40,693 nt of DNA. Source: an uncultured Eubacteriales bacterium. GTDB lineage: Bacteria > Bacillota > Clostridia > Christensenellales > CAG-138. The position numbers and the translations under genes are program-made. The stretch spans positions 1 through 40,693 of the forward strand of contig URSN01000004.1 in assembly GCA_900550525.1 (NCBI GenBank), written 5' to 3'. The notes below the pieces were generated by a model. The model had not been told where the DNA came from, made no database searches, and worked only from the letters and a program-made list of their open reading frames with translations. Positions 32,420-39,493 of the stretch are shown here, one piece after another (the first letter of the stretch is position 1; every line of letters begins with the position of its first letter).

Positions 32420-34207
32420 TCAGGCCGACTCGAACTGCGCGCGGTACAGCCCGGCGTAAAAGCCGTTCCTTGCGAGCAGCTCCTCGTGCGTGCCCTGCTC
32501 CACGATGTCGCCGCCGTTGACCACGAGGATGCGGTCGGCGTGCTGCACGGTGGACAGGCGGTGCGCGATGACAAAGCAGGTGCGCCCCTGCATGAGCCGG
32601 AGCATCGCGTCCTGGATACGCCGCTCCGTCTGCGTGTCCACGTTGGAGGTGGCCTCGTCGAGGATGAGCATGGGCGAGTCGAGCAGCATGGCGCGCGCGA
32701 TGGTCAGCAGCTGCTTCTGCCCCTTGGAGATGTTGGAGCCGTTGTCGGTGATGAGCGTGTCATACCCGTCCGGCAGGGACATGATGTAGTCGTGGATGCG
32801 CGCGGCCTTCGCCGCCGCCTCGCCGCGCGCGTCCGTCGCCTGCTCGCCGCCGTAGGCGATGTTCTCGCGCACCGTGCCGCAGAACAGCCAGGTATCCTGC
32901 AGCACCATCGTGTAGGCGCGGCGCAGGCTCTTGCGCGTCAGGCTGCGGATGTCCGCGCCGTCGATGGCGATGCGGCCGCTCTCCGGGTCGTAAAAGCGCA
33001 TGAGCAGGTTGATGATGGTCGTCTTGCCCGCGCCGGTCGGGCCGACGATGGCCGTCACGGAGCCGGGCGGCGCGGCAAAGCTCAGCTCGGAGAGGATGGT
33101 GCGGCCCGGCTCATAGCCAACGCGCACGTGCTCGCCCGCCACGCGCCCCTGCACATGGCCCAGCGCGCGCGCGCCGGGCGCGTCGGCCGGCTCCGGCTCC
33201 TCGTCGAGCAGGCGGAACACGCGCGCGGCCGCCGAGAAGGAGGACTGCATCTCGGCAAGGAGGTTGGCAAACTCGTTGATCGGGCCGGAGAACTTGCGCG
33301 AGTAGAGTACGAACGAGGCGATGCCGCCGAGCGAGATCGTCCCGCCCATGTACAAAAGCGCGCCGAATACGCTCACCAGCGCGAGGGAGAGGTTGTTCAC
33401 CAGGTTGACCGACGGGCCCATGACGCAGGCGTGGTGGTCCGCGTTGCAGTAGGCGTCCACGGCCTCCTGGTTCTTTTCATCGAAGCGGCCGATGACGACC
33501 TGTTCGCGGTGATAGGCGCGCGTGGTGCGCTGCCCGCCGGTGATCTCCTCGACAAAGCCGTTGAGCTCGCCGAGCTTGCGCGAGCGCAGCCGGAACAGCG
33601 GGCGCACCTTTTTGGTACGGTAGCGCGTGATGAACACCGAGATGGGGATCGTGATCACGAACACGAGGATCAGCACCGGCGAGATGGACAGCATCATGAC
33701 CAGCGAGCCGAGCACCGTGATGAGGCTTGTGAAGATCTGTACGATGTCGTTTGAGAGCGAGGCGTTGATCGTATCCACGTCGTAGGAGAGGACGCTGATC
33801 ACATCGCCCGTCTGCCGCCGGTCGAAAAAGCCGACCGGGAGCGACACGAGCCGCTCGAACAGGTCCTTGCGCATGCGGTAGACGACGTTGCGGCTCAGGC
33901 GGATCATCAGCCGCTGCAGCGCATAGCTCATCACGGCGGAGAGCACATACAGCAGCGCCATGTACGCCGCATAGCGGTACACGGATGCAAAGTCCACCCG
34001 CCCCGCGCCCGGCTCGATGGCGTCGATGGCGAGGCCGGAGAGCTTCGGGCCGACGAGCGCGAGCGCGTTCCCGCCGACCGTCAGCGCGATGGCCAGCGCC
34101 AGCAGCCACTTGTACGGGCGGAAATAGCGCCACAGCCTGCGCAGCAGGTAGCTCTTGTTCGGTTTGGCCGCCGCTCCCGGCGGCTGCGCTTGCCGCGTCC
34201 GTTCCAT
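32420..34207 (-). CDS. Heterodimeric ABC exporter subunit, catalytic-site Walker B
   Basis: A 595-residue half-transporter: six membrane segments, then one ATP-binding domain. Walker A is GPTGAGKTTI near residue 392, Walker B with the catalytic glutamate is MLILDEATSNVD, and the H-loop is VIAHRLSTV. The signature reads ISKGQKQ instead of LSGGQ. Together with its partner, whose Walker B glutamate is replaced by aspartate, it would form one active and one degenerate ATP site, as in BmrCD or TM287/288. By family it exports drugs, lipids or peptides. It starts 11 bp after the partner's stop and is the last gene of the MarR-controlled operon. Confidence 0.92.
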   Translation of the reverse strand: MERTRQAQPPGAAAKPNKSYLLRRLWRYFRPYKWLLALAIALTVGGNALALVGPKLSGLAIDAIEPGAGRVDFASVYRYAAYMALLYVLSAVMSYALQRLMIRLSRNVVYRMRKDLFERLVSLPVGFFDRRQTGDVISVLSYDVDTINASLSNDIVQIFTSLITVLGSLVMMLSISPVLILVFVITIPISVFITRYRTKKVRPLFRLRSRKLGELNGFVEEITGGQRTTRAYHREQVVIGRFDEKNQEAVDAYCNADHHACVMGPSVNLVNNLSLALVSVFGALLYMGGTISLGGIASFVLYSRKFSGPINEFANLLAEMQSSFSAAARVFRLLDEEPEPADAPGARALGHVQGRVAGEHVRVGYEPGRTILSELSFAAPPGSVTAIVGPTGAGKTTIINLLMRFYDPESGRIAIDGADIRSLTRKSLRRAYTMVLQDTWLFCGTVRENIAYGGEQATDARGEAAAKAARIHDYIMSLPDGYDTLITDNGSNISKGQKQLLTIARAMLLDSPMLILDEATSNVDTQTERRIQDAMLRLMQGRTCFVIAHRLSTVQHADRILVVNGGDIVEQGTHEELLARNGFYAGLYRAQFESA

Positions 34208-34218
34208 ACCGTTCCCTT

Positions 34219-35937
34219 TCAGACCGCCTGGCCCATCTGTATCTCGTAGATCTCGCGGTAGTCCGCGCAGGTCCTGAGCAGCTCCTCGTGCGTGCCGCTG
34301 CCGATCACGCGGCCGCCGTCGAGCACGAGGATGTGGTCCGCATGCAGGATGGAGCTCACGCGCTGCGCGACGATCACCGTCGTCGTGCCGGACAGGCCGC
34401 GCCGCAGCGCGCCGCGCAGCGCCCGGTCGGTCCGGTAGTCCAGCGCCGAGGAGCAGTCGTCCAGCACGAGGATGTCCGGCCGCGCGGCCAGCGCCCGGGC
34501 GATGAGCAGGCGCTGCTTCTGCCCGCCGGAGAGGTTCGCGCCGCGCGCGGCGACCGGGTGGGAAAGGCCGCCTTCCTTTTCAAACACGAATTCCGCCTGC
34601 GCCAGCCGCGCCGCCAGCAGCAGGTCCTCGTCCGGCAGGCCGCGGCCAAAGTCGATGCCCTCGCGGATGGTTCCGCCTGGGATGAAGTCGTTTTGGAACA
34701 CCACGCCGAACATCGCGTACAGCTCCTCGGGCGGGATGCCCTCGATGCGCCGCCCGCCGATGCGGATCTCGCCCGCGTCCGCGTCGTAAAAGCGCAGCAG
34801 CAGGCTGACGATGGTGGATTTGCCGCTGCCCGTCGGGCCGATGATGCCCAGCGTCTGCCCGCGCCTGAGCGCAAAGCTCACGTCCGTCAGGTCGTCGCGC
34901 GTCTTGCCGGCCGACCGGTGGTAGGAGAAGGTGACGTGGCGGAACTCCACATGATAGGCGCTCTTTTGCGGGTCCGGGTCGCCGGGCAGCGGGTCGGCGG
35001 GGGATTGCAGCACCTCCTCGATGCGCCTGGCGCTCGCCGCGCCCTTGGAATAGATCACAAACAGGCGCGACACCATCAGCAGCGCGTTCAGGATGATCGT
35101 AAAATAGCTCAAAAACGCGATGATCTTGCCCGATTGCGAAACGCCGCCGTTGACGCGGTACGCGCCGACGACGACCACCGCCGTCAGCCCCAGGTTGAGC
35201 AGCAGGCTCATCATGGGGTTGGACAGCGCCATGACGGTGCTGGCGCGCTGGTCGCGCCGCACGACCTCGCGGTTGATTTCGTCAAAGCGTTCCGCCTCAT
35301 AGTCCGAGCGCGAGAGCGCCTTGATCACGCGCACGCCGGTCATGTTCTCCTGCACCTTGCGCACCATCGCGTCCACCGCCTCCTGCACGCGCACATAGAG
35401 CGGCACGCCCCGGCGCGAGACGCCGAATACGACGACGGCCAGCAGCGGGAGCGTGCAGGCCAGCGTGAGCGTGAGCACCGGCTCAAGCACGATCGTCACG
35501 CAGATGCCGCCCAGCAGCAGGATCGGCCCGCGCACGCCCAGGCGCTGCATGCGGTCCACCATCTGGTGCACGTTGTAGGTATCGGTCGTCAGGCGCGAGA
35601 TGAGCGAGGAGAGCGTGAAGCCGTCCACCTGCCGGCTGGAGAGAAAGCTCACGCGCGCGAACGCGTCGTGGCGCAGCCGTTCGATGAAGCGGCGGGAGAT
35701 GTTGATGGACATGCGGTTGGCGATCACGTTGCCGAAAAAGGCCGCCGCCGCCGCGGCGAGCAGCAGCACGCCCCACAGATAGACCAGGCGCATCTCCCGC
35801 AGCGGCACGATCTCATCGAGGATGTGCGAGAGCATCCACGGCAGCAGCAGCTCCGTGATGGTGCCGATGAATTTGACGAACATCTGAAACGCCATGCGCC
35901 CCGCCTGCGGGCGCAGGTACTGGAAAACGGTCCTCAT
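34219..35937 (-). CDS. Heterodimeric ABC exporter subunit, degenerate ATP site
   Basis: A 572-residue half-transporter with six membrane segments and a C-terminal ATP-binding domain. Walker A is GPTGSGKSTI near residue 362, the signature LSGGQKQRLLIARAL is canonical, but Walker B reads ILVLDDCSSALD (aspartate for the catalytic glutamate) and the H-loop histidine is glutamine (IVAQRVSSI). Those changes define the non-hydrolysing half of heterodimeric exporters. Its ATG overlaps the MarR stop as ATGA, so it is translated together with the repressor. Substrate unknown; multidrug export is likely from the family and its MarR control. Confidence 0.92.
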   Translation of the reverse strand: MRTVFQYLRPQAGRMAFQMFVKFIGTITELLLPWMLSHILDEIVPLREMRLVYLWGVLLLAAAAAAFFGNVIANRMSINISRRFIERLRHDAFARVSFLSSRQVDGFTLSSLISRLTTDTYNVHQMVDRMQRLGVRGPILLLGGICVTIVLEPVLTLTLACTLPLLAVVVFGVSRRGVPLYVRVQEAVDAMVRKVQENMTGVRVIKALSRSDYEAERFDEINREVVRRDQRASTVMALSNPMMSLLLNLGLTAVVVVGAYRVNGGVSQSGKIIAFLSYFTIILNALLMVSRLFVIYSKGAASARRIEEVLQSPADPLPGDPDPQKSAYHVEFRHVTFSYHRSAGKTRDDLTDVSFALRRGQTLGIIGPTGSGKSTIVSLLLRFYDADAGEIRIGGRRIEGIPPEELYAMFGVVFQNDFIPGGTIREGIDFGRGLPDEDLLLAARLAQAEFVFEKEGGLSHPVAARGANLSGGQKQRLLIARALAARPDILVLDDCSSALDYRTDRALRGALRRGLSGTTTVIVAQRVSSILHADHILVLDGGRVIGSGTHEELLRTCADYREIYEIQMGQAV

Positions 35938-36383
35938 CCGTCCGCCTCGGCCCCCCGTATCCGCTCGATCTCGGCGCGCGCGTTCGCCGCCGCCCGCTCG
36001 GCAAGCGCGGCAAACAGCGCCCGCTCCTCATCGCTGAAGCCGTCCGTGATGCGCTCGTTCCATTCGGCAAGCACCGCGCGCACGGCGGGCAGCGCGTCAA
36101 AGGCCTTCTGCGTCGGGTAGACCTCCATCGCGCGCGAATCGGTCGGGCAGGGGCGGCGCTCCACAAACCCGCTCTGCTCGAGCGATGCAAGCTGGCGCGC
36201 CACGCTGCTCTTGTTCACGCACAGCGCGCGGGCGATGGCCTCCTGCGTCGTGCCCGGCTCGCGGCACACGCGCAGGATGTACGGGCAGTGCGGCCCGCAC
36301 AGGCCGGTGCCATGCAACCGCTCGGAGCGGAACAGGTTGCTGCTGCGGGCGATGGTCATGATGTGGTGGTTGATGCTCGGCAT
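35934..36383 (-). CDS. MarR family transcriptional repressor
   Basis: A 149-residue winged-helix regulator. The helix-turn-helix is TTQEAIARALCVNKSSVARQ near residues 45-64, followed by the wing EQSGFVERRPCPTDSRAMEVYP with the conserved D.R. The C-terminal helix is charged and serves dimerisation. GGGAGGG precedes the ATG at 36383; the frame extension to 36458 covers the operator and is rejected. A near-perfect double palindrome sits 48 bp upstream, between the promoter and the gene, so autorepression of the whole marR-ABC operon is likely. Its N-terminal CGPHCPYILRVCRE cysteines may sense ligands or oxidants. Confidence 0.9.
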   Translation of the reverse strand: MPSINHHIMTIARSSNLFRSERLHGTGLCGPHCPYILRVCREPGTTQEAIARALCVNKSSVARQLASLEQSGFVERRPCPTDSRAMEVYPTQKAFDALPAVRAVLAEWNERITDGFSDEERALFAALAERAAANARAEIERIRGAEADG

Positions 36384-36430
36384 GGGCCCTCCCTGCCGCC
36401 GCCCGGCGGGCGGCGCTCCCTGTGCATATG

Positions 36431-36459
36431 GTTGCCCGCACAACAGTTGCGCAGGCAAC
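36431..36459. promoter_or_regulatory. MarR operator: two adjacent inverted copies
   Basis: Two 14-bp units, GTTGCCCGCACAAC (36431-36444) and GTTGCGCAGGCAAC (36446-36459), are inverted copies of each other with 12 of 14 positions matching, separated by one base. Each unit is itself framed by GTTG...CAAC. The block lies from about +4 to +32 of the predicted minus-strand start, where repressor binding would block transcription. Confidence 0.8.
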
Positions 36460-36469
36460 GGTTTAGGAT

Positions 36470-36498
36470 ACTATATCATATACGGTCCGGCCTGTAAA
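36470..36498 (-). promoter_or_regulatory. Sigma-A promoter of the marR-ABC operon
   Basis: On the minus strand TTTACA (36498-36493), 17-bp spacer, TATAGT (36475-36470). The predicted start near 36463 is just upstream of the operator. Confidence 0.75.
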
Positions 36499-36548
36499 GC
36501 GGGTATTGCATTTTCGTACGGACACTTGCGGCGGCGCGGCAAACAGGC

Positions 36549-36580
36549 GCGGCCGGCCCGCCGCGGGGGCGGCCGGCCGC
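36549..36580. other. GC-rich hairpin in the marR-phosphorylase intergenic region
   Basis: A 10-bp stem GCGGCCGGCC / GGCCGGCCGC with a 12-nt loop. It lies between the marR promoter and the end of the phosphorylase gene. No gene was found in 36499-36723. Confidence 0.5.
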
Positions 36581-36652
36581 TGCCGGGAGGGAATGGAGAG
36601 CGGCGCGCAAGCATACGTGCGGGCGCAGGGGGATAGGCGGCGCATGAAACAC

Positions 36653-36673
36653 GGCGGCCCGCAGGGGGCCGCC
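36653..36673 (-). terminator. Weak terminator after the phosphorylase gene
   Basis: An 8-bp stem GGCGGCCC / GGGCCGCC with a 5-nt loop, followed on the minus strand by GTGTTTC. The T tract is short. Confidence 0.4.
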
Positions 36674-36723
36674 GGAGGGGGCGGATGGGTCCGCCGGGCG
36701 CGAACGCGCGGCGCCGCGGGCGG

Positions 36724-37476
36724 CTACCGCCTGCGGCCCGGCACCCAGGCCGTGTTGCCGAGCCGCCGGACCAGCTCGAAGCAGAGCGCGAACACCTCGT
36801 CGCGGTGCGCGGCCATCACCTCGCCGATGCCGCAGTCGGTCACCTCGCCGGTCATGCCGGTGCAGTAGTTGGCGATGATGCCGATGGCGGCGTAGCGCAT
36901 GTCCAGCTCGCGCGCCAGCGGCGCCTCCGGCACGATGGTCATGCCGACGGTCTGCGCGCCGAGCATGCGCAGCATGCGGATCTCCGCTGCCGTCTCAAAG
37001 CGCGGCCCCTCCGTGCAGGCGTAGATCACGCGCCCGGCGTAGGGCAGCCCATGCTCGAGGATGAGCGATTCGAGCGTGTCGTTGAGCGCGGGGGAAAAGA
37101 CCTCCTCCATGCCCGTGTGCAGCCCCAGCCGGTGCTCGCGTTCGAAGGAGGCGGGACGGGATTTGGTAAAGTCGATGAAGTCCGACAGCAGGCACAGGCT
37201 GCCGAGCTTGTGCGTATAATCGCACGTGCCGACGGACGTGATGCCCACCACGTTCGTCACGCCCAGGCTGTGCAGCGCGTAGACGTTCGCCCGGTAGTTG
37301 ATCTGGCCGGGATCGAAGCTGTAGAGCACGCCGTGGCGCGAGAGAAAGACGAACTCATGGTCGTCCAGGTGCGCGCGGAACACGACCACGTCGCCATAGG
37401 GCGTGGAGACGGCCTGCTCAAAGTAGGGGATGGGCAGCGTTTCGATGTTCGTTCCGCCGATGATGCCGAATTTCAT
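36724..37476 (-). CDS. MTAP/PNP family purine nucleoside phosphorylase
   Basis: A 250-residue member of the type-II nucleoside phosphorylase (MTAP/MTIP) family. Motifs: FGIIGGTNIETLPIP with the phosphate-binding loop, FLSRHGVLYSFDPGQINYRAN, TEGPRFETAAEIRMLRMLGA and VGMTIVPEAPLARELDMRYA. The enzyme splits 5'-methylthioadenosine, methylthioinosine or a purine nucleoside with phosphate; the acidic residue that decides 6-amino versus 6-oxo specificity cannot be assigned safely from sequence alone. The loop usually reads GGSG; here it is GGTN. The start at 37476 follows GGGAGGA at 8 nt. It is a single gene divergent from the acetyltransferase. Confidence 0.87.
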   Translation of the reverse strand: MKFGIIGGTNIETLPIPYFEQAVSTPYGDVVVFRAHLDDHEFVFLSRHGVLYSFDPGQINYRANVYALHSLGVTNVVGITSVGTCDYTHKLGSLCLLSDFIDFTKSRPASFEREHRLGLHTGMEEVFSPALNDTLESLILEHGLPYAGRVIYACTEGPRFETAAEIRMLRMLGAQTVGMTIVPEAPLARELDMRYAAIGIIANYCTGMTGEVTDCGIGEVMAAHRDEVFALCFELVRRLGNTAWVPGRRR

Positions 37477-37515
37477 GGATGGTTCCTCCCGCGTGGACGC
37501 TGATGTGACCCGTCC

Positions 37516-37524
37516 ATCATACCA
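37516..37524 (-). promoter_or_regulatory. Extended -10 promoter of the phosphorylase gene
   Basis: TGGTATGAT on the minus strand (37524-37516), an extended -10 with no good -35, about 40 bp before the ATG. Confidence 0.55.
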
Positions 37525-37577
37525 CAGTTTCGGCAAAAAGGATAGCCCTTTGCGCGCAGGCCGCGCTTTTTGCGGGC

Positions 37578-37606
37578 ATGACAGCGCGCGAAAAATATGA
37601 TATGAT
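37578..37606 (+). promoter_or_regulatory. Sigma-A promoter of the acetyltransferase gene
   Basis: ATGACA (37578-37583), 17-bp spacer, TATGAT (37601-37606), each one base off consensus. Confidence 0.75.
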
Positions 37607-37636
37607 ATCTGTTCAACGGGAAAGGGGGTCGCGCCC

Positions 37637-38140
37637 ATGCCGCTGCGCGTGCGCATCCGGCCCGCCGAGGCGCGGGACATCCCGCGCCTGACGGAGATCT
37701 ACAACGCGGAGATCGCCGCCGGCGTCGCCACGTTCGATACCGAGCCGCGCACGGAGCAGGAGCGCACGGCGTGGTTCCTGCGCCACGGCGCGCCGCGCTA
37801 TCCGCTGCTCGTGGCCGAGGCGGACGGCGCTGTGGCGGGCTATGCGGCGCTCTCGCCCTACCGCCCGCACGACGCGTACGCCTCCACCGCGGAGCTGTCG
37901 GTCTATGTGGACGCGGCCTGCCGCGGCGCGGGCGTCGGCACGCGGCTTGCGGAGGCGGCCGTCGCCTGCGCGCGCGAGAGCGGCTGCCTGCACGCGATCG
38001 TCTCGGTCATCGCGGGCGGGAACGAGGCGAGCGTGCGCCTGCACGAGCGGCTGGGCTTTTGCTATGGCGGCACGCTGCCGCAGGTGGGGTTCAAGTTCGG
38101 CGCGTACCGCGACATCGTACACTATTATCTCATCCTCTGA
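37637..38140 (+). CDS. GNAT N-acetyltransferase, phosphinothricin/amino-acid type
   Basis: A 167-residue GNAT-fold enzyme. It begins RIRPAEARDIPRLTEIYNAE, typical of the phosphinothricin / methionine-sulfone N-acetyltransferase group (MnaT/PAT). The acetyl-CoA loop is CRGAGVGTRLAEAA near residues 96-109, followed by NEASVRLHERLGFCYGGTLP and VGFKFGAYRDIVHYYLIL at the end, all features of this group. The substrate is an amino acid or analogue with a free amino group, not determined here. GAAAGGGGG precedes the ATG. It is followed after 45 bp by the malic enzyme gene, so read-through is possible. Confidence 0.9.
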   Translation: MPLRVRIRPAEARDIPRLTEIYNAEIAAGVATFDTEPRTEQERTAWFLRHGAPRYPLLVAEADGAVAGYAALSPYRPHDAYASTAELSVYVDAACRGAGVGTRLAEAAVACARESGCLHAIVSVIAGGNEASVRLHERLGFCYGGTLPQVGFKFGAYRDIVHYYLIL

Positions 38141-38185
38141 CGGCGGCCGCGGCGCGGCCCCGGACGGGGGGACAGGAGGACGGTT

Positions 38186-39382
38186 ATGGAACACAGCGAT
38201 TCCGCGCGGGAGACGCTCGCCGACCGGGCGCTGCGGCTTCACCGCGCCTGGGGCGGCAAGCTCGAGGTGCAGCCGCGCGTGCCGGTGGATACGCGCGAGG
38301 CGCTTTCGCTTGCGTATACGCCGGGCGTGGCCGCGCCGTGCCTTGCGATCCGGCGCGACCCGGACGAATCCTATGCGCTCACGCGGCGGCACAACCTCGT
38401 CGCGGTCATCACGGACGGTTCGGCCGTGCTGGGCCTGGGGGACATCGGCCCGGAGGCCGGCATGCCGGTGATGGAGGGCAAGTGCGTGCTGTTCAAGGCG
38501 TTCGGCGGCGTGGACGCCTTCCCGCTGTGCGTGCGCACGCAGGACGTGGACGAGTTTGTGGAGACGGTGTACCGCATCAGCGGCAGCTTCGGGGCGATCA
38601 ACCTCGAGGACATCGCCGCGCCGCGCTGCTTTGCCATCGAGCGGGCGCTCAAGCGCCGCTGCGACATCCCCGTGTTCCACGACGACCAGCACGGCACGGC
38701 GGTGACGGTGCTGGCCGGCATGCTCAACGCGCTGCGCGCGGTGGGCAAGCGGCGCGACGGCGCGCGCATCGTGGTCAACGGCGCGGGCGCGGCGGGCGTG
38801 GCCATCTCGCACATGCTGCTTGAGGCGGGCGTGGGCGAGCTGACCGTGTGCGACCGCGCCGGCATCCTGACGGAGGGCTGCCCCGGCATGACGGACGCGC
38901 AGGCGGAGCTGGCCCGGCTGACGAACGCGAGCGGCCTTACGGGCGATCTTGCGGCGGCGCTGCGCGGGGCGGATGCGTTTATCGGCGTGTCGGCGCCGGG
39001 GCTGGTCACGGCGGATATGGTGCGCACGATGGCGCCTCGCGCGGTCGTGTTCGCCTGCGCCAATCCCGTGCCGGAGATCATGCCGGAGGAGGCGCTGCGC
39101 GGCGGCGCGGCGGTGGTCGCCTCCGGGCGCAGCGACGCGCCCAACCAGATCAACAATGTCCTGGCGTTCCCCGGCATCTTCCGCGGCGCGCTGGACGTGC
39201 GCGCGCGCGACATCAACCGGCCCATGCAGTTGGCGGCGGCGCAGGCGCTGTCCGCGCTCGTCTCGCCTGCGGAGCTCGCCGCCGGGAAGATCATCCCGGA
39301 GCCGTTCGACCCGCGCGTCGGCCCGGCCGTGGCGGCGGCGGTCGCCGCCGCCGCGCGGCAGAGCGGCGTGGCGCGCCTGTGA
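38186..39382 (+). CDS. NAD(P)-dependent malic enzyme
   Basis: A 398-residue short-form bacterial malic enzyme that oxidatively decarboxylates malate to pyruvate. The N-terminal domain has LSLAYTPGVAAPCLAI with the catalytic tyrosine, GKCVLFKAFGGVDAFPL with the catalytic lysine, and INLEDIAAPRCFAIE and FHDDQHGTAVTVLAG with the metal ligands. The Rossmann domain has VVNGAGAAGVAISHMLL. The phosphotransacetylase-like extension of MaeB is absent. ACAGGAGG precedes the ATG by 5 nt. Cofactor preference (NAD or NADP) is not decided by visible motifs. No terminator follows; the next gene has its own promoter. Confidence 0.95.
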   Translation: MEHSDSARETLADRALRLHRAWGGKLEVQPRVPVDTREALSLAYTPGVAAPCLAIRRDPDESYALTRRHNLVAVITDGSAVLGLGDIGPEAGMPVMEGKCVLFKAFGGVDAFPLCVRTQDVDEFVETVYRISGSFGAINLEDIAAPRCFAIERALKRRCDIPVFHDDQHGTAVTVLAGMLNALRAVGKRRDGARIVVNGAGAAGVAISHMLLEAGVGELTVCDRAGILTEGCPGMTDAQAELARLTNASGLTGDLAAALRGADAFIGVSAPGLVTADMVRTMAPRAVVFACANPVPEIMPEEALRGGAAVVASGRSDAPNQINNVLAFPGIFRGALDVRARDINRPMQLAAAQALSALVSPAELAAGKIIPEPFDPRVGPAVAAAVAAAARQSGVARL

Positions 39383-39420
39383 GGCGCCCGCGGCTCAAAT
39401 GTGAACTTTATGGGGAATCA

Positions 39421-39449
39421 TACACATCCGTGGGCGGCTGTGGTATAAT
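39421..39449 (+). promoter_or_regulatory. Extended -10 promoter of the transpeptidase gene
   Basis: TGGTATAAT (39441-39449) with a perfect -10, and TACACA 17 bp upstream (39421-39426). The leader is about 37 nt. Confidence 0.75.
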
Positions 39450-39493
39450 CACGCCGGCTATACCCATGAGTTATGAGAAGTGAGAGGTTTGCT

